Part shown: piece by piece, positions 1 to 12,054 of the stretch
Layout: each line of letters begins with the position of its first letter
Numbering within the stretch: position 1 is the first letter of the stretch
Program-made: the position numbers and the translations under genes
The notes under the pieces: generated by a model
The model's database searches: none
Told to the model about the DNA's origin: nothing
What the model saw: only the letters and a program-made list of their open reading frames with translations
Assembly (NCBI GenBank): GCA_946807835.1
Contig: OX327703.1
Location: forward strand, 1,805,501-1,869,500
Direction: 5' to 3'
Source: Ailanthus altissimus
Taxonomy: Eukaryota > Streptophyta > Magnoliopsida > Sapindales > Simaroubaceae
Length of the DNA stretch: 64,000 nt

Positions 1-199
1 CGCTTAGCCCTATTATTAGCTCCACGTTCTTCTTGCTTCCTTTATATTTTCAAGTCCCGTTTTACTTTTCCTTTCTGTTTCACACTTTCTAAACTTTTTC
101 ATACATGTCCTACACATTTTAAACTTTTTGTGACTCCTTTCTTTAATATTATTCTTAATTCTTTCCAAACAAGATTGTTGAATCATCAAATCTCTGATA
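1..199 (-). repeat. Copia-type LTR, 5' part only, cut by window edge
   Basis: The sequence matches, in reverse, the first ~200 bases of the LTRs at 60.4-61.3 kb and 62.7-63.5 kb: the same order of 'aacttcttgtgactc' and 'aagattgttgaatcaccaa' blocks. The LTR start lies near 199; the rest is outside the window. On its right it abuts LRR-coding sequence of the resistance-gene relic, so the insertion cut that gene inside its LRR region. Confidence 0.75.
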
Positions 200-1054
200 A
201 AAATTAAAATAAATGTTGGTTGGGAAGCTCCTAAAACTTTTACAGCTCCTCATATATAAAAAAACCAAGGTTGTTGAAATCTTGGATTGAGGAGAGAATG
301 TCAAGCAAGCCTGTGCAATTTAAAACATTTATTCTCTCAAAACATGGGTCTTCAATGGGTTCAAGAATTTGGTGAGATTTTGGCAGTGTGAGATCACTAA
401 ATTTTAACTTGAAATTTTTCTGTAGCATAAAGATAAATATTTACCAAATTAGATTAGCATTATATATCCATGATTTTAAAAGTTAACATTCCCAATGTTG
501 TTGAACTTTATTATATGGTAGGCTTAGTGCAATGAGATTATTTGGACTAAAATTTACAAGCAATGTTCTCAAAGGGATATCCATGCCAATGAAGATATCT
601 TAGTCCATCAGGAAGAAATTCCAACCTTTGCGGAAGATGAATTTTAGAATTCATCTCAGAAACACCAAAATCTTGAGGCATATAAAATTTAAGCAATCTA
701 AGATTAGACATATTTGCAAAAGCTCCAAAATTTAGATGTATATCTCTTATTTTGGACAAATCCAAGAATATGCCTCTAATTGCATCAGTCCCCTTATAAA
801 CAAGAGAAAATATTGAGTTACCATAAAATACATAAAAATTTTATAAAGTTTATTATAGATCTTCTCAAGTAAAACCTTAATTTGCATGTATTCAATGTTT
901 ATGTGTAATAAAAAAAAATTAAATTAATTAGGCTCTAAACTACCTTATTTTTCTCCGGCACATGTGGATATCCTCATGCTACCGCAATCTGCTACGTTTT
1001 CCTGGTTCTTCAGATTCTTGAAAAATAATTTCCGTACCCATTTCTTGCAATAAA

Positions 1055-1815
1055 TCATGCATTTGCAACATGTTGAAAGTTACAATTAGGGCCACTTATT
1101 ATCATAGTCACAAAATCTTTGTCCTCTCCATTGAAAAAACATGCAATGTCAAGAAATATACATTTTTCTTTCACATTTAGTTCGTTAAAACTAATCTTCA
1201 TTACGTCAAAAATATCAAGGTTAGAGAGGTTTTGTAGATAATACATTGAATTTTCCCAGTCGTGTTTGCTCTTTCGATAAAATGAGGAACCTAAAACTTT
1301 AAGAGCAAATGGATTGCCTTTGGCATAATCCACGACCTTCTCCGAAAGCACCAAAAATATATTGGGGGCATAATTGCAGAAAAGCTCAAGAACTTCACTC
1401 CTATTGAATTCTTCAACATTATATATGTACTCAACTCCAAGTTTATCCAGCACACTTTTATCTCTGGTGGTCACAATCACTCTACTTCCAGGACTAAACT
1501 GATCAAGCTCGCCAGCTAAATATTCTAGTTGGTTAAATTTATTCACATCATCGAGAACTATAAAAACCATCATACTTTGAATCCTCTGCTTAGTATACTG
1601 TGGTATATTGGGACCTCCCATTTCTCAATGGGAGAAAACTGGTGTAACCATTTGGCACAAAGGTGAATTAATTTTCTCAATCCGTGAGTTCAATCCAATC
1701 AGACCTTCAAAATCACTCGAGGCTGACATAACTTCCCATTTCTTCAAAATATCTTTGACAATTGCATCCACATGTTTCGAGCCAAGCCTAACATACGTGG
1801 AAAATGAAAAACCAT
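1055..1815 (-). pseudogene. NB-ARC exon of the TNL relic, P-loop deleted
   Basis: The exon opens with the TIR-NB linker (HVDAIVKDILKKW, then GLIGLNSRIEKI). It jumps from WEMGG, the start of the P-loop region, straight to PNIPQYTKQR, which in intact TNLs lies just before kinase 2. About 60-70 residues (P-loop and RNBS-A) are therefore absent. Without the P-loop no nucleotide could be bound even if the frame were open. The segment just before the junction is nearly identical to a stretch of the TIR exon (see findings). Confidence 0.85.
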
Positions 1816-1886
1816 GCATTAAAAGGGAGCAAGACATAATCAGATAAATGAAAAATAAATATTTCTTCTTCTTTTCTTAAGAGGTA

Positions 1887-2654
1887 GTCGGAGGAATTAC
1901 CATTTTCTCTATGAGATTAGATTAAAATAAAGAATCTTAACTTCTTTGTGTAGCGGAATAACTAAGATATTAAGTAAAAATAGTAAAAATATAAAGTAAA
2001 TAATCAAGAACACAACGTAATCACTTATGTGGTTCGGTCAATTACCCACGTCCACAATAAATTTAAGATCTTAGTCTCTCTTATTAATTTCTTAGAGAAT
2101 TTACAAGAAAACTCAATGATAACTCTAAAAAAGGATCTAATATTTAGTATACCCTTACTCTCTCATAAACAATGAACACCCAAATAGTTGTTACACTCTA
2201 GCGCACATAAACACTTAGTGTCTACCTAGTTTTTCCTTTTCTTAGAGTCTCTCTTAATGTTTTATTTCAAACTAAAGGGTTTACAAGATTTATATAAGGG
2301 TTATTTCATGCTTATTAATCATAATTCTAATTGAAATAAGAGTCTACATATTTTGAAAGTTCAAAACTTCTTAAAACTCAAAAATCTGAAACAGAAACAA
2401 ACTTCTCCCGCTCTAGTGCCACAGCACTGGACATGCTATTTTGAGAGCCACAGCGCTCAGCCTTATACTGAGCTTCGCATTTTTTCTCAACTCCTTCTGC
2501 GTCTTCGAGTCCTGTTTTGTCTCCCTCTTTGTATCCCACACATTCTAAATTTTTTCATGCATATTTTACATATTTTAGACTTCTTGTGACTTTTTTTTTA
2601 TATTCTTTACAATTCTTGCCCAAATAAAATTGTTGAATCACCAAATTTCTAGTG
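1887..2654 (-). repeat. Solo copia LTR inside TNL intron 1
   Basis: Reverse-oriented, diverged copy of the ~850-bp copia LTR of this window. It shows the same block order: 'gtgtagcggaataact', 'gtggttcggtcaattaccc', a TATA region, a GC-rich repeat block at about 2405-2460, and the end 'attgttgaatcacca'. No gag or pol sequence adjoins it, so it is a solo LTR left by LTR-LTR recombination. It lies between the TIR exon (ends 2731) and the NB exon (starts near 1815), where TNL genes normally have intron 1. Confidence 0.8.
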
Positions 2655-2730
2655 AACAAGAATATAAATAATGAATACTAAAGTCTCTTTATTCTTTTTC
2701 CCTAATAATATATAAAGGGACATTTAAGAG

Positions 2731-3153
2731 TTATCTGATTTTCGCGGATTCATGTTCGGATAAATAGGTTGCTTCTGTCAATACATTAGTCCATTTCTGA
2801 ACCACTTCTGGCTTCTCCTTAGAACCTTTTACAAGCTTAACAAAAGCTTTCCCAAAACTTCCAATCTGCTTCCGCACGTCAGATGGATGCACGCGGTAGA
2901 AAACTGGTGTAACCATTTGGCCAGTCGTGTTCTTACACTCAAGAATCTGAACAAGTTCATTCAAACACCATTTGGGACCACCATAGTCTTTCCCAAAAAT
3001 AACTACAGCAATCTTTGTTCCTGGATTGCACTAACAAGAGCTGGCGATATCTCATTGCCCTCTCTTCAGACCATCATCCAAAAAGGAGCTAATTTTTTTT
3101 TTTTTTTTGTGACACAAAGCCGCGTAGAGATGGCTTGTAAAAATTATATTATG
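2731..3153 (-). pseudogene. TIR domain exon of the TNL relic
   Basis: Reading from 3153 downwards: IIFTSHLYAALCHKK, a run of ~18 A (minus strand), then DDGLKRGNEISPALVSAI, a one-base frameshift near 3030, then FGKDYGGPKWCLNELVQIL and VFYRVHPSDVRKQIGSFG. The usual first TIR block (YDVFLSFRGEDTR) is missing: sequence above 3155 does not match it. The exon ends at ESAKIR with a TAA immediately after. TIR domains act as NADases or signalling assemblies; this one is non-functional. Confidence 0.88.
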
Positions 3154-3159
3154 TAAGAA

Positions 3160-4350
3160 CTTATATTATGTAATGACAAAAGTAACTTTTAAAAGACAGA
3201 AAATTTTATATTAGGTCTTTGTCAAGTCAAGGTTATAAAACCAACACGGGAGAAAATGGCAAGTCAATAAAATAAAAGCAGTAATGATGCATGTTTGGTC
3301 CAATAAAGTGTTCAAATTTAAAAAAAAAAATTAAAAAAAATGTTGTAAACTCATTGTTGGGATATATCAACCCAAACCTAGGAGTAAAAAACAATTAAGA
3401 TCATTTAAATAAAATACATAATCACAACCAAAAATAAATTTATAATAATTATATTCTGATTCAGCATTTTGAATCGGAAGAACTTTCCCCCTTTATATAG
3501 GAACTGAATTGAACCTTCGAAAGTCAAGTCCAAAACAAAACAATAATTCAAAAAATTGTCAAGAGCGAAAAAATCAGGTAGCTCTTTAAACCATTTTAAA
3601 GCTCGAAACGACGTTGCATGTAACTAGCAATATTTACCAAATTGCTATTGACGCTTACTGATCTGGCTAACATAGTATCACTTTAGTCTTTTCCTCTTCT
3701 TTAAATTACTCTAGAAGTAAAAATAATTATCATCTCAATCCTTTCAGTTTCCCCAAATTACTTTGGAACTAACAATATTTACTTCCCTTTACACTCATAA
3801 ATTAGTATTTTTAAAAGGTGTACAAAAATCTTCTTTATTCTTTCTATAGTCTTTTTTATCATAAATAATTTTTAAATCCATCTCTTTATTATACGTCTTT
3901 CCTTCCCTTTCTCTCACCAAATCCTACAATTAAATGTTTCCATTCACTATTTTAATTCATACCAACTATTAATTTTAACGAATAGATTTTGCTTAAGATT
4001 TATTAAAGATGTTAATTTGAAACCGTCAACATTTGTATTACAAAACGATTCTTCACTATCGAATGTTAGAAGTAAAGTTCGTGAATACATTACTTCCTTT
4101 CCAAGAAACAGTATGAAGTTTCAATGATGACGCATCAGAAATCTTCTCTAAATCCATTCCAGAAAAACAAATCATGTATAAAAGCCTCATAATATTAAGG
4201 ATCCATTGGTTTTATTTTAATAAAGTTAATTTTTACAAATAAAATTTGTAAAATTAACTAGAGTTGTAGTATAACAGTTATGATATAAAATTTGTAAAAT
4301 TAAATTCCTATATTTTTTATATAAATTAATTTTTAAAAGAATTCAAAAAT
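3160..4350. other. Non-coding AT-rich stretch
   Basis: No reading frame with recognisable protein and no clear element ends. A short direct repeat ('aaaatttgtaaaattaa') occurs twice at about 4230-4300. It lies upstream of the dead TNL and downstream of nothing recognisable. Confidence 0.5.
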
Positions 4351-4353
4351 AGA

Positions 4354-5330
4354 TTAAGGTTGTGTTGGAATTTTAATAATTTAAAATTATGTTTGATTTT
4401 GATTTTGAGTAAAATATCAATAAGGAATTGACATGAGAATGAGTACGCATTAGATATAAGAGAAGGGGATGAAAACAAAGAGCCAAAATTGAGGATAAGC
4501 GCGAAAGCACAAAAGGAGGGATTCTCCATGTGTGAGCGCTGCAGCGTTAGTTATGAGCACCGCAGTGCTGAGGTCAGAACACCTAGCGTCATGACATTGG
4601 ATTGGGATTATAGCAACAACGTAACGCCTAATTTGATAGTTTCTATTTTAGGTCGATTTTGGACTTTTCTTTTGTATGGACTCATATTCCAACAACTAAG
4701 TCTTCTAAGGTCGTTTTAGAGTATATATAAACTCTTATAATTCGATAGAATGGTAATGCATTAACAAGAAAAAATAGAGAGCTTGGATAGCCCAAGGGCA
4801 CTAAGTGCACAAGTGAGGGTGTCATTAAAGTGTTTGAGTGCTAAGTATGCAAGAGAATATTGATAGATCATTTTATAAGAGCTCTATCTATTGTTGCATT
4901 CTTCACAATCTCTTGTGATAAATCTTTATAATTTGTTAGGTATTTGTGACCTAGAGTACTTTATAAACTGAATAAGAGAAATTAGGATCCCATGATCTCC
5001 CATAAACGTAAACGTTTGTTATCAAATTACATATATTACTTGTGCCTTTATGTGATTGATTGTTATTTCTATTGTGTATTCGATTTTATTATTTTATTTT
5101 ACTTATAAGCAAGTCTTCTGTACACATTTAGGGTTTTAAGGTGCTAATATCAAGTTATAAAGATATTAAGGTGCATAAAGATTGAGGGATTTATAGTGTT
5201 AAAAACTCTAATAAAAAATATTTTGCTAAGGTTGAGATTGATAACTAAATAGTGTTAATAATAAGAGCTGAGGTTGAGTCCTCGACTAGTTAGCATAAAG
5301 ATTGAGGGATTTAATCAATTAACACTTACA
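4354..5330 (+). repeat. Diverged solo LTR, copia-like
   Basis: Begins TGTTGGAATTTTAATAATT, like the window's other LTRs, and carries the same landmarks in order: a GC-rich block with 'gagcgctgcagcg' and 'gagcaccgcagtgctgag' (4534-4572), 'gtatatataaactctt' (TATA), 'gcactaagtgcacaag', and 'aggatcccatgatctcccataaacg'. The latter resembles 'aggatccttggatccaccgtggacg' of the other copies. The right boundary is uncertain; TTAACA near 5326 is one candidate. No internal coding region adjoins. Confidence 0.5.
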
Positions 5331-5339
5331 TAGTTGTTG

Positions 5340-6260
5340 AAATTTTAATTTCTTTTTAAAAAAAAAAATAGCTCGGCTCATAGAATTATTTGCTTATAGA
5401 AGAATTTTAGAAAATATCTAATGGCAACATAAATGAAAAGGGAGGTAACAAAGTCATTGAAAAATTCTATAATAATTTGCTTCACATATTAATAAAACAA
5501 AGGTACTTTTTTAGTCTTTTAAATCAAAGTCGAGAAACACCGATCAACAATGCATTGTACTATTTTTAGTCTTTTAAGACGAGTCAAGAAGTTCTAAAGT
5601 ATAGTTCGAGTTATTGTCAAAGTGCAAAGATTTATGACTATCCGAATTTGAATAAAATTTGAGATCGAGGAGATAGAATATTTTAGTAGATAGGTTTTTC
5701 AATCTCGTCTAAAACTTTAAACAAAAGGTTCAAGACAAACACGTATAGGCAAGAAAGATTAAAGCAATAATGATGCACCATGATTGGACCATCTATATTT
5801 CTTCGTTAGAAATCCCAATCAACAACAACTGCTTGTATATGAATATCAAGAAAGGCAATTCCAAGTGTTGTTTACGTGGGTGTTATGTGTGTGCATCGTA
5901 AAATGGATAAATGTGTTTATAATTAAATAATTTAATAATAATATATTACATATGTAACACAATAAAATTATAATATACACATTATCATTTTTTATTATAT
6001 TAATGAGATTAAATACTCATTTTTAATATGTGGTTTTAAAAAAATTTAGTTATGAACTCCCTCAAATTAAATTAATAATTTTTCTTTTCAAAACTTTTAA
6101 AACAACTCTAATTTTAATTTATTTTTCTCTCTCAAAATATTTGAAGTTATCTCTTAACCTTTAGATTATAGACAAAGCAAATGAATTCTCAATTTCTTTT
6201 TTTTGCTTTGTTCTCTCAGTCAACTCTTTCATTTATAGGCAATCATTGTTTAAAATAAAT
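5340..6260. other. Non-coding stretch, nothing recognised
   Basis: AT-rich with short homopolymer runs. No coding or RNA gene signal was seen on either strand. Confidence 0.45.
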
Positions 6261-7037
6261 TATTAAAAAATTAGTGATTCAATAATTTTAGTTAGACATA
6301 AATTGATATGAATACCAAAGAGAAGAGTCACAAAAAGTCTAAAATTTGTGAGACACGAAGGATAAAGCGAAACGAGACTTGAAGATGCGAAGGATAAAGC
6401 GAAACGGGACTTGAAGATGCGAAGGAAGCAAAGAAAATGTGTGGGAGGGCACTAGGGTTGAGCGCCGCGGCGCCCAGGGATGAGCGTCGCAGTGCCAGAA
6501 GTGACAGAAAGTCTGTTTTGATCTGTATTTCGAGTTTTTAGAAGTTTTAGACTTCCAAAACAAGTTGACTCTTACTCCAACAAGGAAAAGGGTTAGTAGG
6601 CACGAAATAACCCCTATATAAATACTTGTAAACCCTTTAGTTGAGATTAAGTATTAAGAGAGACTCTAAAAGAGTGGAAGAACTGGGTAGACACTAAGTG
6701 CTTGTGTGCGCTAGGGTGAAACCGTCGTTTGAGTGTTCATTGTTTGTGGTAGAGTAAAGGTACACTAAACATTAGGTCTTTTTGAGAGTTCTTCATTGAA
6801 TTTTTCTTATAAAATTTCTAAGGAGTTAATAAAAGATGTTAGGATCCTTGGATCCACTATAAACGTAGACTAGACGAACCACGTTCTACTTTTTTATATT
6901 TTACTTTGAATATTTGCTATTTTACTTGATTAACAAGTTATTCTACTGCGCAAGAAGATTAAGATTCTAAGTTAAACTTAAGGTTATTTGCTTCAACCTA
7001 ATTTCAAGATGGAGAAAGGGTGTTTCCTCCCTCAACA
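6261..7037 (+). repeat. Solo copia LTR
   Basis: Full-length relative of the 5' LTR at 44,073. It has the 'ttagtgattcaataatttt' start, the GC-rich block 'gcgccgcggcgcccaggg' (6461-6500), 'cctatataaatacttgtaaacc' (TATA region), 'acactaagtgcttgtgtgcg', and the end 'gtttcctccctcaaca'. Neither primer binding site nor gag follows position 7037, so it is a solo LTR. The 5-bp flanks (taaat / tgaac) do not match. Confidence 0.85.
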
Positions 7038-7384
7038 TGAACTATAAAAAAAAGTTTAACAAGTAGTGCTTAATGTGAAAGCAATTAAACTTAATCATAA
7101 CACCATTTCTATTGGCCAAATGTAAAGGGAATTAATGGCATATGTCTCAAAACATTGCCAACAATTGTTTGATCAAGATTGAATTAAATTCAATCTGTTT
7201 GTTTCAATTGTCTTTCATTGCCAATTGTTATGCAAGAAACGTTACAAAATGACTAAAATTTTGATAAATCAAATGAATTTTTTTATTTGATAATTTATAT
7301 ATATATATATATTCTCGAATAAAAAATAAAATGAAATAAAAATTTTATTTTATTTTCTTAATACATTTATTTATTAATACTTTT

Positions 7385-7680
7385 GAGGCCTAAATTAGGT
7401 AGATAAAAGTGTTAAGTCACTTGGCACATTTTTAAGTTTAACACTTAAATCTTAATTACTCCATAAAAGTCCCTGAAATAAAAAAACAAGTTGAATAAAA
7501 TATGTTATGAAACTAATTGTTTCATAACTTTATCTATCGATGCCTAATTTAGTAACTATATAAATTATTGGTACAATTTGAGGTATACAATAGATAGATA
7601 AAAGTATCAAGTCTCATTTGACATAATTTTAGGTTTAACACTTAAACCTTAATTACTCATAGAATGGCCTTGAAATAAAT
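7385..7680. repeat. Tandem duplication of a ~95-bp segment
   Basis: Copies at about 7385-7481 and 7582-7678 share 'agatagataaaagt', 'taggtttaacacttaaacctt' with small changes, and 'cttgaaataaa'. Each copy is followed by unrelated spacer. They sit at the left side of a probable LTR-like repeat. Confidence 0.6.
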
Positions 7681-8640
7681 TCATAGATTTCAAAAATTTC
7701 TCGGATCGAACAATTCAATTCGATACATTACCCACGTGCTCAACAAGTATACTTCATATAGTGAAATTCTCTATGTTCATACCCATTTTATCTCATGGAA
7801 CATTTTTATAAGTTCATAACTAATACTCCACACACACATGTTATAGATAATGCAAAATGGTGCGTTGAACCATATAAGTTGAGGTTAATCCATATTCGAA
7901 TAATCATTCCATCATATATATCTTGGAAGAGCGGTGACATAGATCAACACCGTCAAGTTCCCTATTGCTTAACTATAAACTTATCTCTTTGATTCTAATA
8001 AACAATATCCGCAAACTACTTTACAATATTGTTTATACAACGGGAAACTCTTTCTCGGATTTAATGCTTATGGCCATAAGACTTCTTAGAATACAACCTT
8101 AGAGCATCTAGATATTTAACTCACCTATATGAGTTGATAGATCCTATATTTACACATACCGAACTCTATAAGTATCGAACCATACTCAGTAACACCCAGC
8201 GATCAGACCATAAAAGATCTATGACATATATGTAACCTAAGTATGGTGGATCACTCACAAGCCCACCATGGTGTTCAGGATAAAGGACCATGAATATTAC
8301 TTAACTCGAGAAAACCCTCTATTAACAGTTTTATGAGATATTTATTAGAGATCTTCATCTTATTCAGTATCCAATTCTCGCTGAATACTTGTATATCTAT
8401 ACGAGCTTCCACTAAGCTCATGGTCTGTTAAGATTAACCATGTGGATGATCCAGATATAGATATACATTAATCTATATAAATCAGCTCCGCTCAACAGAC
8501 CTAACGTCAGTGAAAATAGATCAGGAACTTATAATTCTAGAACATACTTGTACAATGATATTTTCTAACAATGCTTGTAACTCTTTTTAACTATGTCATT
8601 GTTAATATATTCTCAGGTCTTTGTCATATTTTAGACAACG
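7680..8640. repeat. Probable LTR or other repeat, unclassified
   Basis: About 1 kb of higher-complexity sequence without coding potential, with dense word repetition ('gatccta', 'agatatagatatac', 'ctcatggtctgttaag'). It resembles the non-coding long repeats of plant LTR elements rather than unique intergenic DNA. No TG...CA ends, primer site or coding flank could be fixed. Orientation is unknown. Confidence 0.3.
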
Positions 8641-8649
8641 TTTTAATTC

Positions 8650-9950
8650 TTTAGGCTTGATCTAAACACCTTCAGATTAATATAATATTTGAAATATTAT
8701 AAGTATTTAACCTTAATAAAATTAAATAATTAATAATTAATGAAATATTTATTTATCATATAAGTATAAAATTATAATATTCATATAAAATTAAGATGAC
8801 ACATGACCACAAATTTTAATAATTTGTAAAGAAAAAATTAAAACTACATGGTCATCAAAGAATTAAAGGAGTTAAGAAAGTGAAGATTATTCAAATTCAG
8901 TGCAGCATCTTTTTGAATTTACTTCTTAAGTACTATTATTTAATAGTAACAATTAATTTTAGAGGAAAATATTAATTTCTTAAAACTAAGCTTGCCACTT
9001 TAGTTCTCATTTTTTATTGAATTACTCGTAACATCTTTAATATTTTAAAAATACTCAATTACAACCTTACAACCTTTAGGGATGAAATTAGTTAGTTTTT
9101 GTTATTATTTTCATTTTTTAAATTTGACCAATTTCTTCCTAGACTGAGTATTTAAAAAAATAAAAAGTTTAATAAGTAATTCAATAAAAATATAGCGACT
9201 AAACTTTCAATTTTTTTACTTAAAACAACTGTCGAAATTTATAATTAGGAGAAGATAATAAGCTATATGTTTTATTTACAAAAATATTTAGTCTTATAGA
9301 GGAGTGATTGAACTCCAGCGAGTCCTTGATTGTGACTATTAACATTTTACGCTTCATTCGCGGGCAAAGTTTTGTTGAGTAAAATTTGTTTTATATATTA
9401 AATTAAAAGCATTATACTTCCTTAACACACATATGATAAAATGTAAAAATTGAACAAGTGTCATTATCAGAAAAATGTGATAATTAGAATAAAATATTTA
9501 AATAGCGAGAGATAAGGTTAAGTGATACTTCCTGAACACTTTTGCATATAAATCTTGTCTGTTAGATGTGTCCATGGCGGGGTTGTTGATCTTTCAAGTA
9601 TCGTGGTGTAGTTGCTTAAGAAGTTCTTTGTTTGATACCTCGTAATTTAAGAAAATCATTTTGAATCCCAATACTTCCTATAAAAAGCATTATACTTTCT
9701 ATCGTGGAAGTCGTTTGTAATATTATGCTTATTGTGAGGGAAGATTTTTGCTTCCGCTTTTAAGGAAGTTAATATGGTGCTTTTTTTTTTAGACGAAGTC
9801 TTTGATATACTTTCTTCAAAGGTAAAGGCACTAAACCTTTCCAAAGAAGTCTTTCAATCTAGTGTTCCCAAGAGAGGGTGGTACTAGGCACAAAACCTTT
9901 CTAAGAAAGTATTTTGAAGTTTGCAAAAAAAAAAATTCACATTTTTCTAT
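8650..9950. other. Non-coding stretch with possible decayed coding bits
   Basis: Mostly AT-rich. A 61-residue frame on the minus strand (9656-9844) is lysine/phenylalanine rich and matches nothing I recognise. I see no splice or promoter context to make it a gene. Confidence 0.4.
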
Positions 9951-9997
9951 ATTTTTTTAGTCTACATCTACTTTACATCTGCTCTACATATTTGTAG

Positions 9998-10275
9998 GTC
10001 TACATGGGGTTCTCCAGACTAGTTAGGCATTATTCTACTCTACATTTGCATCACATAATGCTTAACTAGTCTAGATGGGGCTCCCTGGACCGGTTGGACA
10101 TTATTCTACTCTACATTTGCAGGCTCGGACGGGGTTCCCTGAACTGGTTGGGCATTACTCTGCATCTACTCCAAATCTGCAAGTTCTAATGGGACTCCTC
10201 AGACTGGTTAGGCATTATTCTACTCTATATGTACTCTGCATTTGTAGGTGTAGATATGGTTCCTCGAATAGGTTC
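9998..10275. repeat. Minisatellite, ~60-65-bp unit, about 4.5 copies
   Basis: Degenerate direct repeats with the core 'ggttaggcattattctactc' preceded by 'gatggggttccc'-like words. Copies start near 9998, 10070, 10128, 10188 and 10247. Spacing varies slightly because 'atctactc'-type words are gained or lost between units. Within a frame from 10075 the units encode a repeated VGHYS-type peptide, a by-product of the array. Confidence 0.8.
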
Positions 10276-10377
10276 TGATTTCGAAGGGTTGTGTGCGTGA
10301 ATTCGGCATAAGGTCGCCTCACCGAGGTGTTTTTATTTTTTTTATATATCTACATCTGCATATCTGAACCATGTTTT

Positions 10378-10411
10378 TTTATCATCATCATCATTATCAT
10401 CATCATCATCA
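10378..10411. repeat. ATC trinucleotide microsatellite
   Basis: About eleven ATC units with one ATT interruption. Confidence 0.9.
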
Positions 10412-10419
10412 GTTCGACA

Positions 10420-11870
10420 ATCATAGGGTTGCCTCCCCAAAAGGCTTTATTTTGCCATTTGCATGTTGCAAATAAAAGGACTACCCCATATGAAAGGCTC
10501 AAACTGGAATCTCATAACATCTAAACTAGCACATACTAAGTCAGATTTTTTAAGGCAAACTTGACTTACATGTTTTAAATTTTTAAACAGCATTGAAAGT
10601 AAATCACATGGAATCTGAGCCCTATTAAGAGGTTCCCTCTCTAATTTAGAACCCAATACAGCTTTTTTTCTTTTACAAAAAGCTTACACTTCTTAAACAT
10701 TTTTGGATAAAAAGCCTAAAATCTGGGGTAAAATAATCTTTCAACTTGAAAATAATAATAAAGTTTTCAGTATTAACAAGTTGTTAATACTAAAAATTAG
10801 TAGACCACTATATTTTCTTAGATTTTGAGTCAAACCTTAATAAAGGATTATCAAGACAATTAAGGGATAATCATGACCTCTCAAATTAAGGCAATTAAAG
10901 AAATAATTATTGAAAATTATAACCCCTCAATCAAGACCATTAAGAAAGAATTATAAGCATTAATGACCCCTTAATTTAAGAAATAAATTATGAATTATGG
11001 CATTCATAAAAAGACCTACACTCACAGCTATATAAAGAGGACTCTTCACCAAAAATGGCTGTAACTTAAGCATTGGAAGGCCCTTACCTCCATCACCGAT
11101 TTATGTTTTGCAGTATTCAAATCTATGGATTAGCTTGAAGAACAACGATGACGCATTTGTTTATTTAAAAAATAAATTCAACTCATTGATGTAGAAGCCA
11201 TACACATTCTCAAGTCAACATTATCATTTTTAAAAAAATTAATTAATATTCTTATCTACTTTTATAGAAGTAATTAATCATTTTTAGAAAGAAAATTACT
11301 ACGAAAAAATGGTATTAATACTTATTCAAAATATTTAAAAGAAATTGATAAAAAGACTAAACAATACGGGATAATATTTATTTAACTCTTGTAATAATGA
11401 TGGATGCTTTTAAAGAGCCAATAATGACTTTGATTGTCCTCGGCTTGCATTTGACAATAAACAAGTTAATAAAAATAACAAATATAAAGTTGGCATATAA
11501 AATGTGTATTCCAACTAATATAACACCGATTATTAGTTATTACATATAAAATATAATTAACTTTATTAACGTATGAGTAATGTTATAAATACAAAATTAA
11601 AATATAAAATTTGTATACAATCAATAACATATATTCATAAGTACTATATTAGCGATGAGATAATATTTGTTATTACATAATATTTGTTATTACGTATTAA
11701 ACAATAGTTGATGGCGACAATAATTTTTTAATAATTAACAAAAACATACAAAAATAATTATTTAGTAAAATGAGTTTCTTACAAATAAGATGCTTTTAAA
11801 AGAACACTTTAATATCTTAAAACAATTATTAAAAATTATAATTATAAAAAAATTTATTTTAAGTACAATT
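10420..11870. other. Non-coding stretch with degenerate 45-bp repeats
   Basis: At 10840-11000 the words 'caagacaattaag', 'aattataacccc', 'ttaatttaag' recur three to four times with a period near 45-50 bp. A TATA-like 'agctatataaagaggact' lies at about 11026-11043, upstream of no recognisable gene. Confidence 0.4.
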
Positions 11871-11877
11871 ATGTTAA

Positions 11878-11936
11878 TAGCACAATGGTAAAAGACAGAC
11901 AATACATCTTAATCTCCACTTTACAAGTTCAAATCC
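11878..11936 (+). repeat. tRNA-like pol III A and B boxes (possible SINE head)
   Basis: 'tagcacaatgg' (11878-11888) fits the A-box pattern TRGYnnAnnGG, and 'gttcaaatcc' (11927-11936) fits the B-box pattern GWTCRAnTCC. Spacing is near that of a tRNA. The sequence does not fold into a full tRNA by eye, so it is a tRNA fossil or the head of a tRNA-derived SINE. Confidence 0.4.
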
Positions 11937-12054
11937 CCCCTCCCCTATATGTTAAAAATAAAATATTATTTTAAACTTATATATTTCATTTGTTATAATT
12001 TTTATTTTGCTCCAAGACAAAGGAACAAAGAGACTAAGATAAAATTATTAAAGT

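Larger units (their letters stand above)
200..3153 (-). pseudogene. TIR-NBS-LRR (TNL) resistance gene, broken and truncated
   Basis: Intracellular immune receptor family that detects pathogen effectors; this copy cannot make a full protein. On the minus strand: TIR (about 3153-2731) with TSHLYAALC, DDGLKRGNEISPALVSAI and VFYRVHPSDVRKQ; an intron holding a solo LTR; an NB-ARC exon (about 1815-944) with VFIVLDDV (kinase 2), GSRVIVTTRD (RNBS-B), GNPFALKVLGS (GLPL), CIFLDIACFF (RNBS-D) and MHDLLQEMG (MHD); then LRR exons (about 792-490 and 428-200) with NMSNLRLLKFY, LRYLHWHGYP and ERINVLNCTGLLDI. Damage: the TIR 5' end and start are missing, a poly-A tract and a frameshift break the TIR, the P-loop (GxGKT) segment is deleted, there is a deletion with frameshift before MHD, an in-frame stop after it, frameshifts in the LRRs, and an LTR at 199. 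TNL identity is certain from motif order. Confidence 0.93.

Noticed and set aside
9656..9844. 61-residue Lys/Phe-rich frame on the minus strand
   Set aside because: Low-complexity composition, no motif and no gene structure around it.
10075..10278. 67-codon frame with repeated VGHYS-type peptides
   Set aside because: Direct translation of the minisatellite units; no start context or homology.
11871..11945. Functional tRNA gene
   Set aside because: A and B boxes are present but acceptor and anticodon stems do not pair by eye.
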